From Sphingobacterium corticibacterium (GTDB lineage: Bacteria; Bacteroidota; Bacteroidia; Sphingobacteriales; Sphingobacteriaceae), in NCBI RefSeq assembly GCF_004208525.1, contig NZ_SGIT01000001.1:1736001-1800000 (forward strand): a stretch of DNA of 64,000 nucleotides. The letters run 5' to 3'. The first letter of the stretch is position 1, and each line of letters begins with the position of its first letter. The position numbers and the translations under genes are program-made. A model generated the notes under the pieces. The model saw nothing but the letters and a program-made list of their open reading frames with translations, did not search any database and was not told where the DNA came from. Below are positions 26,405 through 34,444 of the stretch, piece after piece.

Positions 26405-26860
26405 ATGATGAAACAGAAATTTTTTAATACGCACAATGATTATACAGGTCTGATCATTCGACTGACAATCGGTATCGTTATGTTTCCACACGGAGCGCGG
26501 GCTATGTTGGGCTGGTTTGGTGGCTTTGGGTTTACCCAAACTTTGGAGGGGCTGCAACAGATGGGACAGCCGTGGCTGGTGGGGTTATTAGTTATTTTAA
26601 TAGAATTCTTTGCACCCATTTTTATAATAACAGGCTTTGCCTCCCGTTTTTGGGCGATCGCAATGGGAGGTCTTTTTACAGGGATAATTTTATTGGGAGG
26701 ACATCTTGAGCATGGCTTTTTTATGAACTGGTTTGGCGATAAGGAAGGTGAAGGATTCGAATATCATTTACTGATGCTCGGCTTATGTCTGGCGCTATTC
26801 ATTCAGGGAAGTGGAAAATATTCACTGGACAATTTGATATCCAAAAAACTCACAGCTTAA
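26405..26860 (+). CDS. DoxX family membrane protein
   Basis: The protein has 151 residues with four predicted helices: LIIRLTIGIVMFPHGARAML, then WLVGLLVILIEFFAPIFIIT, AIAMGGLFTGIILLGGHL, and LLMLGLCLALFIQGSGKYSL. It belongs to the DoxX/YphA branch often found near small redox enzymes. It follows the IRED-like gene by 69 bp. Confidence 0.85.
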   Translation: MMKQKFFNTHNDYTGLIIRLTIGIVMFPHGARAMLGWFGGFGFTQTLEGLQQMGQPWLVGLLVILIEFFAPIFIITGFASRFWAIAMGGLFTGIILLGGHLEHGFFMNWFGDKEGEGFEYHLLMLGLCLALFIQGSGKYSLDNLISKKLTA

Positions 26861-26885
26861 ATTTAAACAACGATGCGCTGCAAAA

Positions 26886-26996
26886 ATGGCTGCTTTTCTT
26901 ACAAAAAATCCACTTTGGGTAAGGGTTCAAAAATGGTTTATGGCCAGTGTATTAACTTTTTTAGCAATAAAAATGGTGCTTTCAAAAGCTAAGTAA
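26886..26996 (+). pseudogene. C-terminal remnant of a LysE-family exporter
   Basis: A 36-codon frame reads MAAFLTKNPLWVRVQKWFMA then SVLTFLAIKMVLSKAK, which matches the last loop and helix of LysE/RhtB-type amino-acid exporters. The other five helices are absent. Confidence 0.5.
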
Positions 26997-27008
26997 CAAC
27001 AGAAAAAT

Positions 27009-27521
27009 ATGGCAAATACAATATCAATAAAAGAAGCAATTTGGAATCAATTCGGTGCAAGCCTTGATATGCTTGAAAATGCAATTATTATGTGTCCGGA
27101 CGAGCATTGGGATACAGAAATAGGCTTTTGGTATGCTTCCTACCATTGCACCTTTTGGACAGATTATTATTTAACCACGGATCCAGGTAAATTTGCTCCG
27201 CCACCACCTTTTGATTTGTCAGAGTTTGACCCAACAGGTAAAATGCCTGACAGGACCTATTCAAAAACCGAAGTTCTTACATATTTAGCGCATTGCCGAC
27301 AAAAAGCAAATCTATTCATATCTGAGCTTGATACAGACAAATTAAACAAGCGATGGATTAACGAATACAAAAACTATTCTTTTCTTGAAATATTGATCTA
27401 TAACATAAGACATATTCAACATCATTCAGCTCAGTTAAACTTATTGTTAAAGCAAACTACTAATACTGCACCAACTTGGATAAGTCAAGCTAAAAATTTA
27501 AATACGAAAAATAAGGAGTAA
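27009..27521 (+). CDS. DinB-like superfamily protein
   Basis: The protein has 170 residues forming a four-helix bundle of DinB/YfiT type. Candidate metal ligands are His in SYHCTFWTDYY and the His pair in IRHIQHHSAQLNLLL. Such proteins act as metal-dependent thiol transferases or have unknown roles. It begins 12 bp after the LysE fragment. Confidence 0.78.
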   Translation: MANTISIKEAIWNQFGASLDMLENAIIMCPDEHWDTEIGFWYASYHCTFWTDYYLTTDPGKFAPPPPFDLSEFDPTGKMPDRTYSKTEVLTYLAHCRQKANLFISELDTDKLNKRWINEYKNYSFLEILIYNIRHIQHHSAQLNLLLKQTTNTAPTWISQAKNLNTKNKE

Positions 27522-27546
27522 TAAAGCAATCGATAATTTTATAAAA

Positions 27547-27613
27547 ATGAAAAATTAAGGTAACACCTGACGCTTACAGACCGTTTCACTCTTCACAAGA
27601 TCGTCGTGTAGGC
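27547..27613 (+). pseudogene. N-terminal remnant of a second RidA-like gene
   Basis: The bases align with the start of the intact RidA gene at 22,946. In the right frame they read IKVTPDAYRPFHSSQDRRVG against IKITPDAYEPFRLAQGHRVG. The ATG is out of frame by one base and the remainder is gone. Confidence 0.6.
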
Positions 27614-27636
27614 TTCAATACAAACAAAAAATAAAT

Positions 27637-28074
27637 ATGGAAAAGAGAATTGACATACAGCAGCTTGAACCGGATGCATTCAAAGCAATGCGTGTTCTGG
27701 AAAACTACATTCAACATTCAGGACTTTCGAAAACGTACTTGTACCTGATTAAGATCCGTGCATCGCAAATCAACGGTTGTGCTTTTTGCATCAACATGCA
27801 CACTTCGGACGCATTAAAGCAGGGCGAAACCGTACAGCGAATTTTCCTGCTCAACGCTTGGAAAGAAACCGGATTATTTACCGAAGAAGAGAAAACAATT
27901 TTAGCCATAACCGAGGAAGTAACCTTAATCAGCCAAAACGGGTTAAGCGATGAAACGTACAGACTGGCCGAAAAACTTTTTGATGGAAATCAGATTGCAC
28001 GGATCATAATGGTGGTTGTTACGATAAATGCATGGAATAGGATTGTAATCAGCACCAAGAAAACGGTAGTATAA
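27637..28074 (+). CDS. carboxymuconolactone decarboxylase / AhpD-like protein
   Basis: The protein has 145 residues with the AhpD-type redox motif in KIRASQINGCAFCINMHTSD (CxxC followed by His). This indicates peroxidase-linked or alkylhydroperoxidase-like activity rather than decarboxylation. This family is a frequent genomic partner and target of ECF41 sigma factors, one of which is encoded 1.2 kb downstream. Confidence 0.88.
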   Translation: MEKRIDIQQLEPDAFKAMRVLENYIQHSGLSKTYLYLIKIRASQINGCAFCINMHTSDALKQGETVQRIFLLNAWKETGLFTEEEKTILAITEEVTLISQNGLSDETYRLAEKLFDGNQIARIIMVVVTINAWNRIVISTKKTVV

Positions 28075-28106
28075 AAAGAATAATGAACTAAAAATTATAC
28101 TCAATT

Positions 28107-28544
28107 ATGCAAACAAACATTAAAACCATCATCTTTATCATGCCTATCCTTATGGCGGTGAATACTTTTGGTCAACATAAAAATCAAGGCAAAATGGAAC
28201 AGAATAACAGAAAAGATCATACTATTACAGAACAGGTCGCCATCATTGATAAAATCAGCATTCCCCAAAAAGCTATCACGGCGTATTCCGAAAAATCGCT
28301 TTTCATCAGGAATACACTTCGGCAGCAGCCCGGCTTTGTGAAATATGAAATCTTTCAACAGACAGGCGATAGTGGAGACCTTCGGGTCATTACGGTTGCC
28401 ACTTGGGCAGACCGACAGCGGATGGACGACGCCAGAGTGGTTATACGGGAGTTGATGAAAAAAGCAGGGATTAATATGCCCGCCTTTTTAGAACAAAATG
28501 GCATTACGATGGAAAGGGATATTTATCAGGTCGTAGAGGAGTAA
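28107..28544 (+). CDS. exported antibiotic-biosynthesis-monooxygenase-domain protein
   Basis: The protein has 145 residues. The signal peptide TIIFIMPILMAVNTFGQ is followed by an ABM ferredoxin-like fold with QPGFVKYEIFQQTGDSGDLR, VITVATWADRQRMDDA. ABM domains are cofactor-free oxygenases or heme-binding proteins. Its role may be quinone or ROS-related, like its neighbours. Confidence 0.75.
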   Translation: MQTNIKTIIFIMPILMAVNTFGQHKNQGKMEQNNRKDHTITEQVAIIDKISIPQKAITAYSEKSLFIRNTLRQQPGFVKYEIFQQTGDSGDLRVITVATWADRQRMDDARVVIRELMKKAGINMPAFLEQNGITMERDIYQVVEE

Positions 28545-28727
28545 GCGGATGGATTTAAAACAGATTTAAAAATTATCTTCAAGAAAGTATAAAACAGTGA
28601 TGTCTTAAAGTCTATAAGAAAAACTTGGCTGGATTCCACAAGAAGCGGATTTTAATAGATGTAGGATATCGTTAATTTTACAGAAAACATAAAAGTTGAA
28701 TAAAGAAATCATTAAAGATATTATAAT

Positions 28728-29096
28728 ATGCATATTAAAAAGAATGAAATTTTAAATCTCGAAAACACACTTTACGAGGCCATCAAAAATAGTGATACGG
28801 AAGTACTCGACAAGCTATTGCATGCTGATTTACTTTTTGTAATTCCCAGTGGTCAGACCATAACCAAAGAAATGGATTTGCAAACTTATCGTGCGGGAAA
28901 CTTAAAAGTAAACGAAATCATTCCCAAAGTTGAAAAACTGAACATCATAGAGGATTTGGCTGTCATTACTTTGCAGATGGAGTTAAAAGGAGATTATAAT
29001 AATGAGCCTTTTGAAGCTAAATATAGATATATCCGTTTTTGGAAAAAGTTTCCCGAAGGTATAAAAGTAGTTGGTGGAAGTGGAATGGCTATTTAA
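28728..29096 (+). CDS. NTF2-like (SnoaL/DUF4440) protein
   Basis: The protein has 122 residues with the cone-shaped NTF2 fold: ENTLYEAIKNSDTEVLDKLL, then HADLLFVIPSGQTITKEMD and FWKKFPEGIKVVGGSGMAI. DUF4440-type proteins are small enzymes or ligand binders without an assigned reaction. Confidence 0.75.
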   Translation: MHIKKNEILNLENTLYEAIKNSDTEVLDKLLHADLLFVIPSGQTITKEMDLQTYRAGNLKVNEIIPKVEKLNIIEDLAVITLQMELKGDYNNEPFEAKYRYIRFWKKFPEGIKVVGGSGMAI

Positions 29097-29243
29097 TCAA
29101 ACGGCGGCAAATTTGAAGAGGGAAAATCGTCCTGTCATGAATAACAGAAGAAGGAAATCTTGCGAACGAACAAAGTATTTTTATGTGTATGCTGCAGACA
29201 TAATATCTCGACAGCGAGATAATTCAAGAAAATTTTAAAACCA

Positions 29244-30092
29244 ATGCAGAAGAACTATAATAAACTCCTGACCTATGCCTATAATATCGTTGGTTCTTAC
29301 GAAGATGCCAGAGATTTGGTACAGGATGTACTTGAAAAATACATTACATTGGATAAATCAGACATTCGCCACGAATCCAACTTTTTGATTAAAAGCACGA
29401 TTAATCATGCCATAAATTTTAAAAACCGTCAAAGTAAAAAGGAGGTTTTCGGCGAATGGCTCCCCGAACCTGTTTCGTTTGAAAATGCTGATACAAAACT
29501 CATAAAAGAAGAAACTGCCACTTATACCATGCTCGTATTGCTCGAGTACCTAAACCCAAAAGAAAGAGCGGCTTTCATATTGAAAGAGGGCTTCGATTAT
29601 TCCCATGCAGAGATAGCCGAACTGCTTGAAATAAGCGCAGAAAATTCACGCCAGCTATTAAGCAGGGCCAACAAACAATTAAAAGATAGTAAATACACAA
29701 ATTATATCCCCCATTCGGGTCAATCATTTGAGAGCCTGGGCAAGTATCAGAAAGCATTAGCTCAAGCTGATATCCTAGAATTGCAAAACTTATTGGTAAA
29801 CGACATAAAACTAAGTGCGGACGGGGGTACTAAAGTGCAGGTAGTGAGCGGTTCGGAAATAGGAAAAGCGGCTACAGCCACTTTATTGGTTTATGTACAG
29901 CAGCATTTTCTGATGGGCAAAACATTTACCTTTCAATTTTTCAATCATCAGCCTGCTATCTGTTTTTGGGAACATGAAAAGCTCCATAACTGTCATATCC
30001 TCCAATTAAGCGCAGATGGATTAATACAGAAAATATATTCCATTGTAGACCCGGATAAGCTAAAAAATATTACCAAGTTGTCACATATTTAG
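29244..30092 (+). CDS. ECF41-type RNA polymerase sigma factor with fused C-terminal SnoaL-like domain
   Basis: The protein has 282 residues. Sigma region 2 (residues about 5-65, YAYNIVGSYEDARDLVQDVL) and region 4 (about 90-145, GFDYSHAEIAELLEISAENS) are followed by an NTF2/SnoaL-like domain (about 165-282). The three ECF41 markers are visible: WLPEP in the linker (residues 72-76), DGGTK in place of DGGGK (193-197) and DPDKL (269-273). In this group the C-terminal domain replaces an anti-sigma factor and both activates and restrains the sigma. Known ECF41 targets are neighbouring carboxymuconolactone decarboxylase, oxidoreductase or epimerase genes, which fits this locus. Confidence 0.88.
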   Translation: MQKNYNKLLTYAYNIVGSYEDARDLVQDVLEKYITLDKSDIRHESNFLIKSTINHAINFKNRQSKKEVFGEWLPEPVSFENADTKLIKEETATYTMLVLLEYLNPKERAAFILKEGFDYSHAEIAELLEISAENSRQLLSRANKQLKDSKYTNYIPHSGQSFESLGKYQKALAQADILELQNLLVNDIKLSADGGTKVQVVSGSEIGKAATATLLVYVQQHFLMGKTFTFQFFNHQPAICFWEHEKLHNCHILQLSADGLIQKIYSIVDPDKLKNITKLSHI

Positions 30093-30127
30093 CAATCAAA
30101 CTGTCTTCCATAGAAAGAGTAAAAAAG

Positions 30128-30712
30128 ATGAAGACATTATTGCGAATTGACAGTAGCTTACGTTTAAAAAACTCCTATTCCCGCAATGCGGGAGACAATT
30201 TTGTACGGGCATGGAAAGAACTAAATCCGGGAGGGAGCATCAGCATACGGGAAGTCGGCACCTCCCACATTCCCCATCTTGAGCAGGAAGTACTTGAGAA
30301 ATTTTATACTGCCGGGGATACTTCAGACCGCCTAAAATTGTCTGACCAGTTGATAGCAGAACTATTCGGATGTGATGAAATCCTTATCACAGTGCCTATG
30401 TATAATTTTGGTATTCCCTCTTCGCTGAAAGCATATTTCGACTTGGTGTTGCGTACAGGTAAAACTTTCAGATACGACGAGGACAAAGCAATCGGATTGC
30501 TGCAAAATAAAAAAACATACATTCTCTCCACTATGGGGGAACTGGATTCAGCTTTGCCCAATCTAGTAGAAATGCATCTACAGCAGATATTAAACTTCAT
30601 TGGCATTAGGGATATTTACTACTATTCATTGAACGGAACGGATGATAAAGAATCTGCCAAACAACAACTAAACCATCAAATAGAATTATTTACGAACATC
30701 TTAAACAAATAA
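30128..30712 (+). CDS. FMN-dependent NADH:quinone/azoreductase (AzoR-like)
   Basis: The protein has 194 residues with a flavodoxin-like fold. RIDSSLRLKNSYSRNAG binds the FMN phosphate, VPMYNFGIPSSLKAYFDLVL forms the isoalloxazine site, and STMGELDSALPN follows. It would reduce quinones or azo dyes by two electrons, countering quinone stress. It is followed 2 bp later by an NTF2-like gene, so the pair is an operon. Confidence 0.88.
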   Translation: MKTLLRIDSSLRLKNSYSRNAGDNFVRAWKELNPGGSISIREVGTSHIPHLEQEVLEKFYTAGDTSDRLKLSDQLIAELFGCDEILITVPMYNFGIPSSLKAYFDLVLRTGKTFRYDEDKAIGLLQNKKTYILSTMGELDSALPNLVEMHLQQILNFIGIRDIYYYSLNGTDDKESAKQQLNHQIELFTNILNK

Positions 30713-30714
30713 AA

Positions 30715-31071
30715 ATGGAACAGGCAGAAAAAGTAATCGAAGCATTTGTAAAAGCTGGCGACAATCGTGATGTAGCAGCATTGGAAAGTATCTTACATCA
30801 CGGCTTTCAGAATATACAGGACGGGTTTTTCGATGAGAGGGGGATTTTTGTATTCTCAAAATCTGACTATATCGAACTCATCCGTACCAAGCGATTCGGA
30901 GGAAGCCCAAGGAGCTTGATCATAAACAACATAAAGCAATCAGACAATATGGCTATTGCACGAGTAATTTTGGAGAGTCAGTTTCTTATCTTTCATTCAT
31001 TGATAATATGCATTCGGGATAATGGACATTGGAAAATAATAAATAACACACCTACGATAGAAGTAAAATAA
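30715..31071 (+). CDS. NTF2-like protein (azoreductase partner)
   Basis: The protein has 118 residues of NTF2/SnoaL type: VIEAFVKAGDNRDVAALESI, then HHGFQNIQDGFFDERGIFVF and CIRDNGHWKIINNTPTIEVK. It starts 2 bp after the azoreductase stop, indicating joint translation. Function is unknown. Confidence 0.72.
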   Translation: MEQAEKVIEAFVKAGDNRDVAALESILHHGFQNIQDGFFDERGIFVFSKSDYIELIRTKRFGGSPRSLIINNIKQSDNMAIARVILESQFLIFHSLIICIRDNGHWKIINNTPTIEVK

Positions 31072-31170
31072 CAGAAATCTGTGATGGGCATCAACATGCA
31101 TGGTTAATCTTCCTCATTGGCATGGGGCTACTCCCGATGAGGCGGAGCTTTGGTTTATTGTTTACGAATG

Positions 31171-32136
31171 CTAATTGCTTTCTTTTGTTAAGGCAGGTAT
31201 TACTTTTATGTATATCAGTTCAAAGAAAATTTCAACGATTGTCTGTGTGACAATTACGACCGCTACCAATTGATTTTCGGGAGCAGGTAAAGCAAGAGCC
31301 AAAGGCAAGACGACTAATGAATTCCTTGTACTTGTGGAAAATGAAATTGCTCTTGACCCATAAAAATGAACCCCGAATATTTTGGCTGACAATTTTCCGA
31401 TAAATGGTGCGATAACCGCAAACGCTACATAAATAGGAACAACGTTTAAGATTGGTTCGGGATTGTTATACAATACTCCGATTTGAGAAGCAATGATAAC
31501 AAAAAAAGTCAGCGCCATAAACGGAACAGGCAACCATCCCGAAAAATCTAAAATTGCATTTCCGGCTTTGTTGTTTGATTTTGATACCACTTGTGTTATA
31601 ATCGAAAGCAGAAACGGAATGACGATTAAATAAAGAAATGCTTTTAAGAATGGTGTTATCTCAATGATGTGTATTGTTTCTTTTCCAAGAAAAAGCCATA
31701 AGTATAAAGGCAACAATAACATCTGAAAAATGAACAGTAAGGGAGTGGAAGCCAAAACAGCTTTGGAGTTGCCTTTTCCCAAATGCGAAAAAACAATTAC
31801 ATAATCAATGCAGGGCGTAAGCAGAACCAAAAGTATTCCGAGCGTTACTATTGATGTTGTTGGAAAAACGCTTATTAAAACCCAAACCAATAGAGGGATT
31901 AGCACAAAATTCCCAAATAACAAAGCCTTGAAAAAAGAACGGTCTTTTAGTGCTTGCTTCAACTCTAAAAACGGAATTTGGCAAAACATACTGTAAAGCA
32001 AAATTCCGATTATAGGTTCGATGGTTTTTTCGAGGATGTTACTATTGTTCCAATATAGCCCGACAAAGGCACTTATTATGAGTGTGATAATGTATATGCC
32101 GATTTGCTTTTCTTCAAGTACTTCCCTGCTAATCAT
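31171..32136 (-). CDS. arsenic-resistance-like transporter (ACR3/BASS superfamily)
   Basis: The protein has 321 residues with about ten membrane helices. The ACR3-like motif TPCIDYVIVFSHLGKGN (TM4 region) and the helix-breaking STSTRNSLVVLPLALALP (TM9-type region) place it with arsenite/bile-acid-type permeases. No arsR or arsC lies nearby, so an arsenite substrate is only a guess. It is transcribed against the redox cluster. Confidence 0.78.
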   Translation of the reverse strand: MISREVLEEKQIGIYIITLIISAFVGLYWNNSNILEKTIEPIIGILLYSMFCQIPFLELKQALKDRSFFKALLFGNFVLIPLLVWVLISVFPTTSIVTLGILLVLLTPCIDYVIVFSHLGKGNSKAVLASTPLLFIFQMLLLPLYLWLFLGKETIHIIEITPFLKAFLYLIVIPFLLSIITQVVSKSNNKAGNAILDFSGWLPVPFMALTFFVIIASQIGVLYNNPEPILNVVPIYVAFAVIAPFIGKLSAKIFGVHFYGSRAISFSTSTRNSLVVLPLALALPAPENQLVAVVIVTQTIVEIFFELIYIKVIPALTKESN

Positions 32137-32220
32137 TTAAAGTCCAAGTTCTGAAATAATAAAGTCTGACTATTGCTGTTTCCTTACGCTTTTGAAGTTC
32201 AACTGATTCAACAGCCTCAA

Positions 32221-32300
32221 ATCTTCCAATAAAAGGTTCGAGTTTCGTACCAAAGGGTTCACAAAAAAAGCAACTCTAAAGGGGTTGCTTTTTTTGTATT
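32221..32300 (+). repeat. degenerate tRNA-3'-end plus terminator repeat (copy B)
   Basis: AATCTTCCAATAAAAGGTTC followed by GAGTTTCGTACCA matches copy C at 33,366. It continues into CACAAAAAAAGCAACTC and GGGGTTGCTTTTTTTGT, almost the terminator behind tRNA-Lys at 20,275-20,310. It is therefore a mosaic of the two, probably left by past recombination at the tRNA 3' end. The stop codon of the OmpA-like gene lies inside. Confidence 0.65.
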
Positions 32301-32827
32301 TCTACCCGCCGATTTTGTTCCCTCCCACTTTCTGTATCGTTGGATGCGACCGGTTTGGAAGCACCAAATCCTCTAGCGCTAAGATTTTCGGATGGTACTC
32401 CGGCGTTGACGATATAAAGCTTGACCGCATTGGCCCTGTCCTCAGATAGCGATTGGTTGTATTGGGCCGTACCCTCGACGGATGAATGACCATTGATGAT
32501 AAAATTGGCCGACGGATCTTTCTGCATTTCTCGGACGATATTATCCAACACCATATACGACTCAGTTTTGAGTACACTAGAATCAAATTCAAACAGGACG
32601 TTCTTGAAATTGAAATTCGGTTTTTCGACCACAGGTTCAGGGTCTCTACGTGGTTCTTCCTGAGCAATGACAGGTTCTTCCACTACCTCTACAGGTTCTT
32701 CCCGTACGGGTGTCTGTTCAATCTGGCTACTTGGATTAACCATGATTTTTTTGGACTTGCAGGCAGACAGGTGTAAGACTAATAGCACGCAACTTGTTGC
32801 TAAAAGGCTTTTTATTATACGCTTCAT
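32276..32827 (-). CDS. OmpA-family peptidoglycan-associated lipoprotein
   Basis: The protein has 183 residues. A lipoprotein signal with lipobox LHLSAC (Cys 23) is followed by a Pro/Glu-rich linker (residues 35-72, repeated EEPV) and an OmpA C-terminal domain: NVLFEFDSSVLKTES, then FIINGHSSVEGTAQYNQSLS, EDRANAVKLYIV and NRRVEI. It would tether the outer membrane to peptidoglycan. The last codons (QKKQPL) are read from the tRNA-terminator-like hairpin, so the native 3' end may have been replaced by recombination. Confidence 0.85.
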   Translation of the reverse strand: MKRIIKSLLATSCVLLVLHLSACKSKKIMVNPSSQIEQTPVREEPVEVVEEPVIAQEEPRRDPEPVVEKPNFNFKNVLFEFDSSVLKTESYMVLDNIVREMQKDPSANFIINGHSSVEGTAQYNQSLSEDRANAVKLYIVNAGVPSENLSARGFGASKPVASNDTESGREQNRRVEIQKKQPL

Positions 32828-33016
32828 AGTATGTTCCTTTATTAACGTGTATACTCCAAAGATACTATATATTCTTTTATCCTCCCTAGCAAAACGTATG
32901 ATTTTGGCTGTATGCTATACACTTGGAGGTAAACTGTCCTTTTATTGCTCCGTGAATAAAACTAGCCGCAATCACAGAAGTGGAAAAGCTAAATCTTTTG
33001 GAGCAGCTATTCCTAA

Positions 33017-33283
33017 TTATAACTGCTGTAAGGCCTGTTTTACATTATGCTTGTTAGGTTTAGAAATGGGTATTTTTTCACCGGATAATAAGAGTAGAAT
33101 ACCGCCGTCTTCTCTTAACCAGCTCTTCACATATCTTGGATTTACCAAGTGGCTTTGATGCGTTCTTAAAAATCCGTTGGGACACAGTAAATCTGCATAT
33201 TCTTTAAGTGATTTAGAAATGTTGGGTTTAATTTTCATCAAACTTGCCACAATAATAGCAAAACTAAAACCATAAAACAGCAA
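33017..33283 (-). pseudogene. LytTR DNA-binding domain remnant
   Basis: The frame contains SKSLKEYADLLCPNGFLRTH, QSHLVNPRYVKSWLREDGG and ILLLLSGEKIPISK, i.e. most of a LytTR domain as in AlgR/LytR response regulators. No receiver domain precedes it; the first 15 residues are unrelated. It is probably the surviving 3' end of a regulator gene cut by the recombination recorded at 33.4 kb. A functional stand-alone LytTR protein is less likely. Confidence 0.6.
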
Positions 33284-33365
33284 AGGCAGTGTTTGAATTA
33301 GTAAATGTAATATTCTATGCAGTATTTGAAATGTAGACTATCTTTCAATTGGATTAACCTTCTTA

Positions 33366-33428
33366 AATCTTCCAGTAAAAGGTTCGAGCTCCGTACCAGC
33401 GGGATAAGGACCCAGGGGTTCGATTAAG
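33366..33428 (+). repeat. degenerate tRNA-3'-end-like repeat (copy C)
   Basis: AATCTTCCAGTAAAAGGTTC then GAGCTCCGTACCAGCGGG is shared with copy B (32,229 on). The following GGGATAAGGACCCAGGGG then TTCGATT is shared with copy D beside tRNA-Lys. The composite structure links the two ends of the 20.3-33.4 kb zone. Confidence 0.65.
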
Positions 33429-33434
33429 AGAAGT

Positions 33435-33462
33435 ATTAGAAATAAAAGGTGTATTATTTCAT
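33435..33462 (+). repeat. 28-bp direct repeat, left copy (putative island border)
   Basis: The first 24 bases (beginning ATTAGAAATAAAAGGTGT) are identical to 51,211-51,234. One mismatch and CAT follow in both. The two copies enclose 17.7 kb of transport and defence genes, so they may be attachment sites or homology arms. Confidence 0.65.
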
Positions 33463-33545
33463 TATCGTGGGCAAAGATGAAATGGGAATCTTATATTCGA
33501 TGTACAAGAAACTCTCCCCAACTTTTTCTATTTCCTTAAATAGGG

Positions 33546-33920
33546 TCAATCAGCCTTTAGTTTTACTATTCCTGCTTTATAAAGGTTAATTGCTTTTTGT
33601 AAGATTTCTTCAATTATTTCAATGGGCAAATCTTTGTTTGGATTAACCCTGAAAATCTTCATTCGGGAACGGTTGCCTTCTTCCAGTGCGTAGTGGTCAA
33701 GAAGCTTTCCTTCTACCATAAGGATATAGGGTTCGTCCGTCTTTTTATCTGTCCATAGATAGCAAAACATTTTTTTCTTATAGCAGAAGCAGGGCATTCC
33801 CCACTTCTGCGTTTCCGTAATGTCTGTGTCGTGATTAAGAATAATGTCTCTTAATGCAAGCAAGCAACTCTTGTTCGGTTCTTCTTTGCTCAGATAGTAA
33901 TTGTGAAGTTCTTCTCGCAT
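33546..33920 (-). CDS. DUF1801/YdhG-like protein
   Basis: The protein has 124 residues: LRDIILNHDTDITETQKWGM then PCFCYKKKMFCYLWTDKK and PYILMVEGKLLDHYALEEG. This fits DUF1801 (iron-chaperone-like YdhG/frataxin-like fold). It ends a three-gene reverse-strand cluster with the effector-binding protein and WYL regulator; the gap to the former is 7 bp. Confidence 0.75.
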   Translation of the reverse strand: MREELHNYYLSKEEPNKSCLLALRDIILNHDTDITETQKWGMPCFCYKKKMFCYLWTDKKTDEPYILMVEGKLLDHYALEEGNRSRMKIFRVNPNKDLPIEIIEEILQKAINLYKAGIVKLKAD

Positions 33921-33927
33921 TCTCTAC

Positions 33928-34386
33928 TTATTTTACAGCAATTAAAAAGTCAATCTCTGCATCTGCTGGATTCTGAGCTTTTTCTCCAAAAACTTCAAAG
34001 TCAGCGGTAAAAGTCCTGTCTAAATTCATTTTCCAAATTTCTGTCCATTTGTCCACAATTAGCCTTTTCATTAAATCCCCTTTGGCAGATACTTTTACAT
34101 AGCTTCCACCGTCAAACGATTTGCCAATCATTCCGTTAGGAATCTCGTTTATGTTTACTACTTTGCAACCCAAAATTGCCGTATAAGGCTTTGCATGGTT
34201 GCTTTCATAGTCGGTGTATATAGAATATACTGTATTGTCAATTTTGTTCGGAATTGCTTCCAAAATTTTTTCATTCATAAACCTGCCCCACAAATCTGCA
34301 ATTTCCTTTTCAGCCTGTCCGTTTTCGTTTGTAGTTCTTACCGAAATTCCAATTATATTGAATGGCTCAATTTTTACTTTGTTCAT
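33928..34386 (-). CDS. GyrI-like effector-binding domain protein
   Basis: The protein has 152 residues, beginning with KIEPFNIIGISVRTTNENGQ and continuing AILGCKVVNINEIPNGMIG then FDGGSYVKVSAKGDL and DRTFTADFEVFGEKAQNPAD. It is a stand-alone AraC-effector-binding (GyrI/SbmC) fold that binds small molecules. It lies between the regulator and the DUF1801 gene. Confidence 0.8.
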   Translation of the reverse strand: MNKVKIEPFNIIGISVRTTNENGQAEKEIADLWGRFMNEKILEAIPNKIDNTVYSIYTDYESNHAKPYTAILGCKVVNINEIPNGMIGKSFDGGSYVKVSAKGDLMKRLIVDKWTEIWKMNLDRTFTADFEVFGEKAQNPADAEIDFLIAVK

Positions 34387-34444
34387 TTTTATTGATTTTT
34401 AGTGTTACACCACAAAATTAAAATCAAGTTACGACAACAGTATG

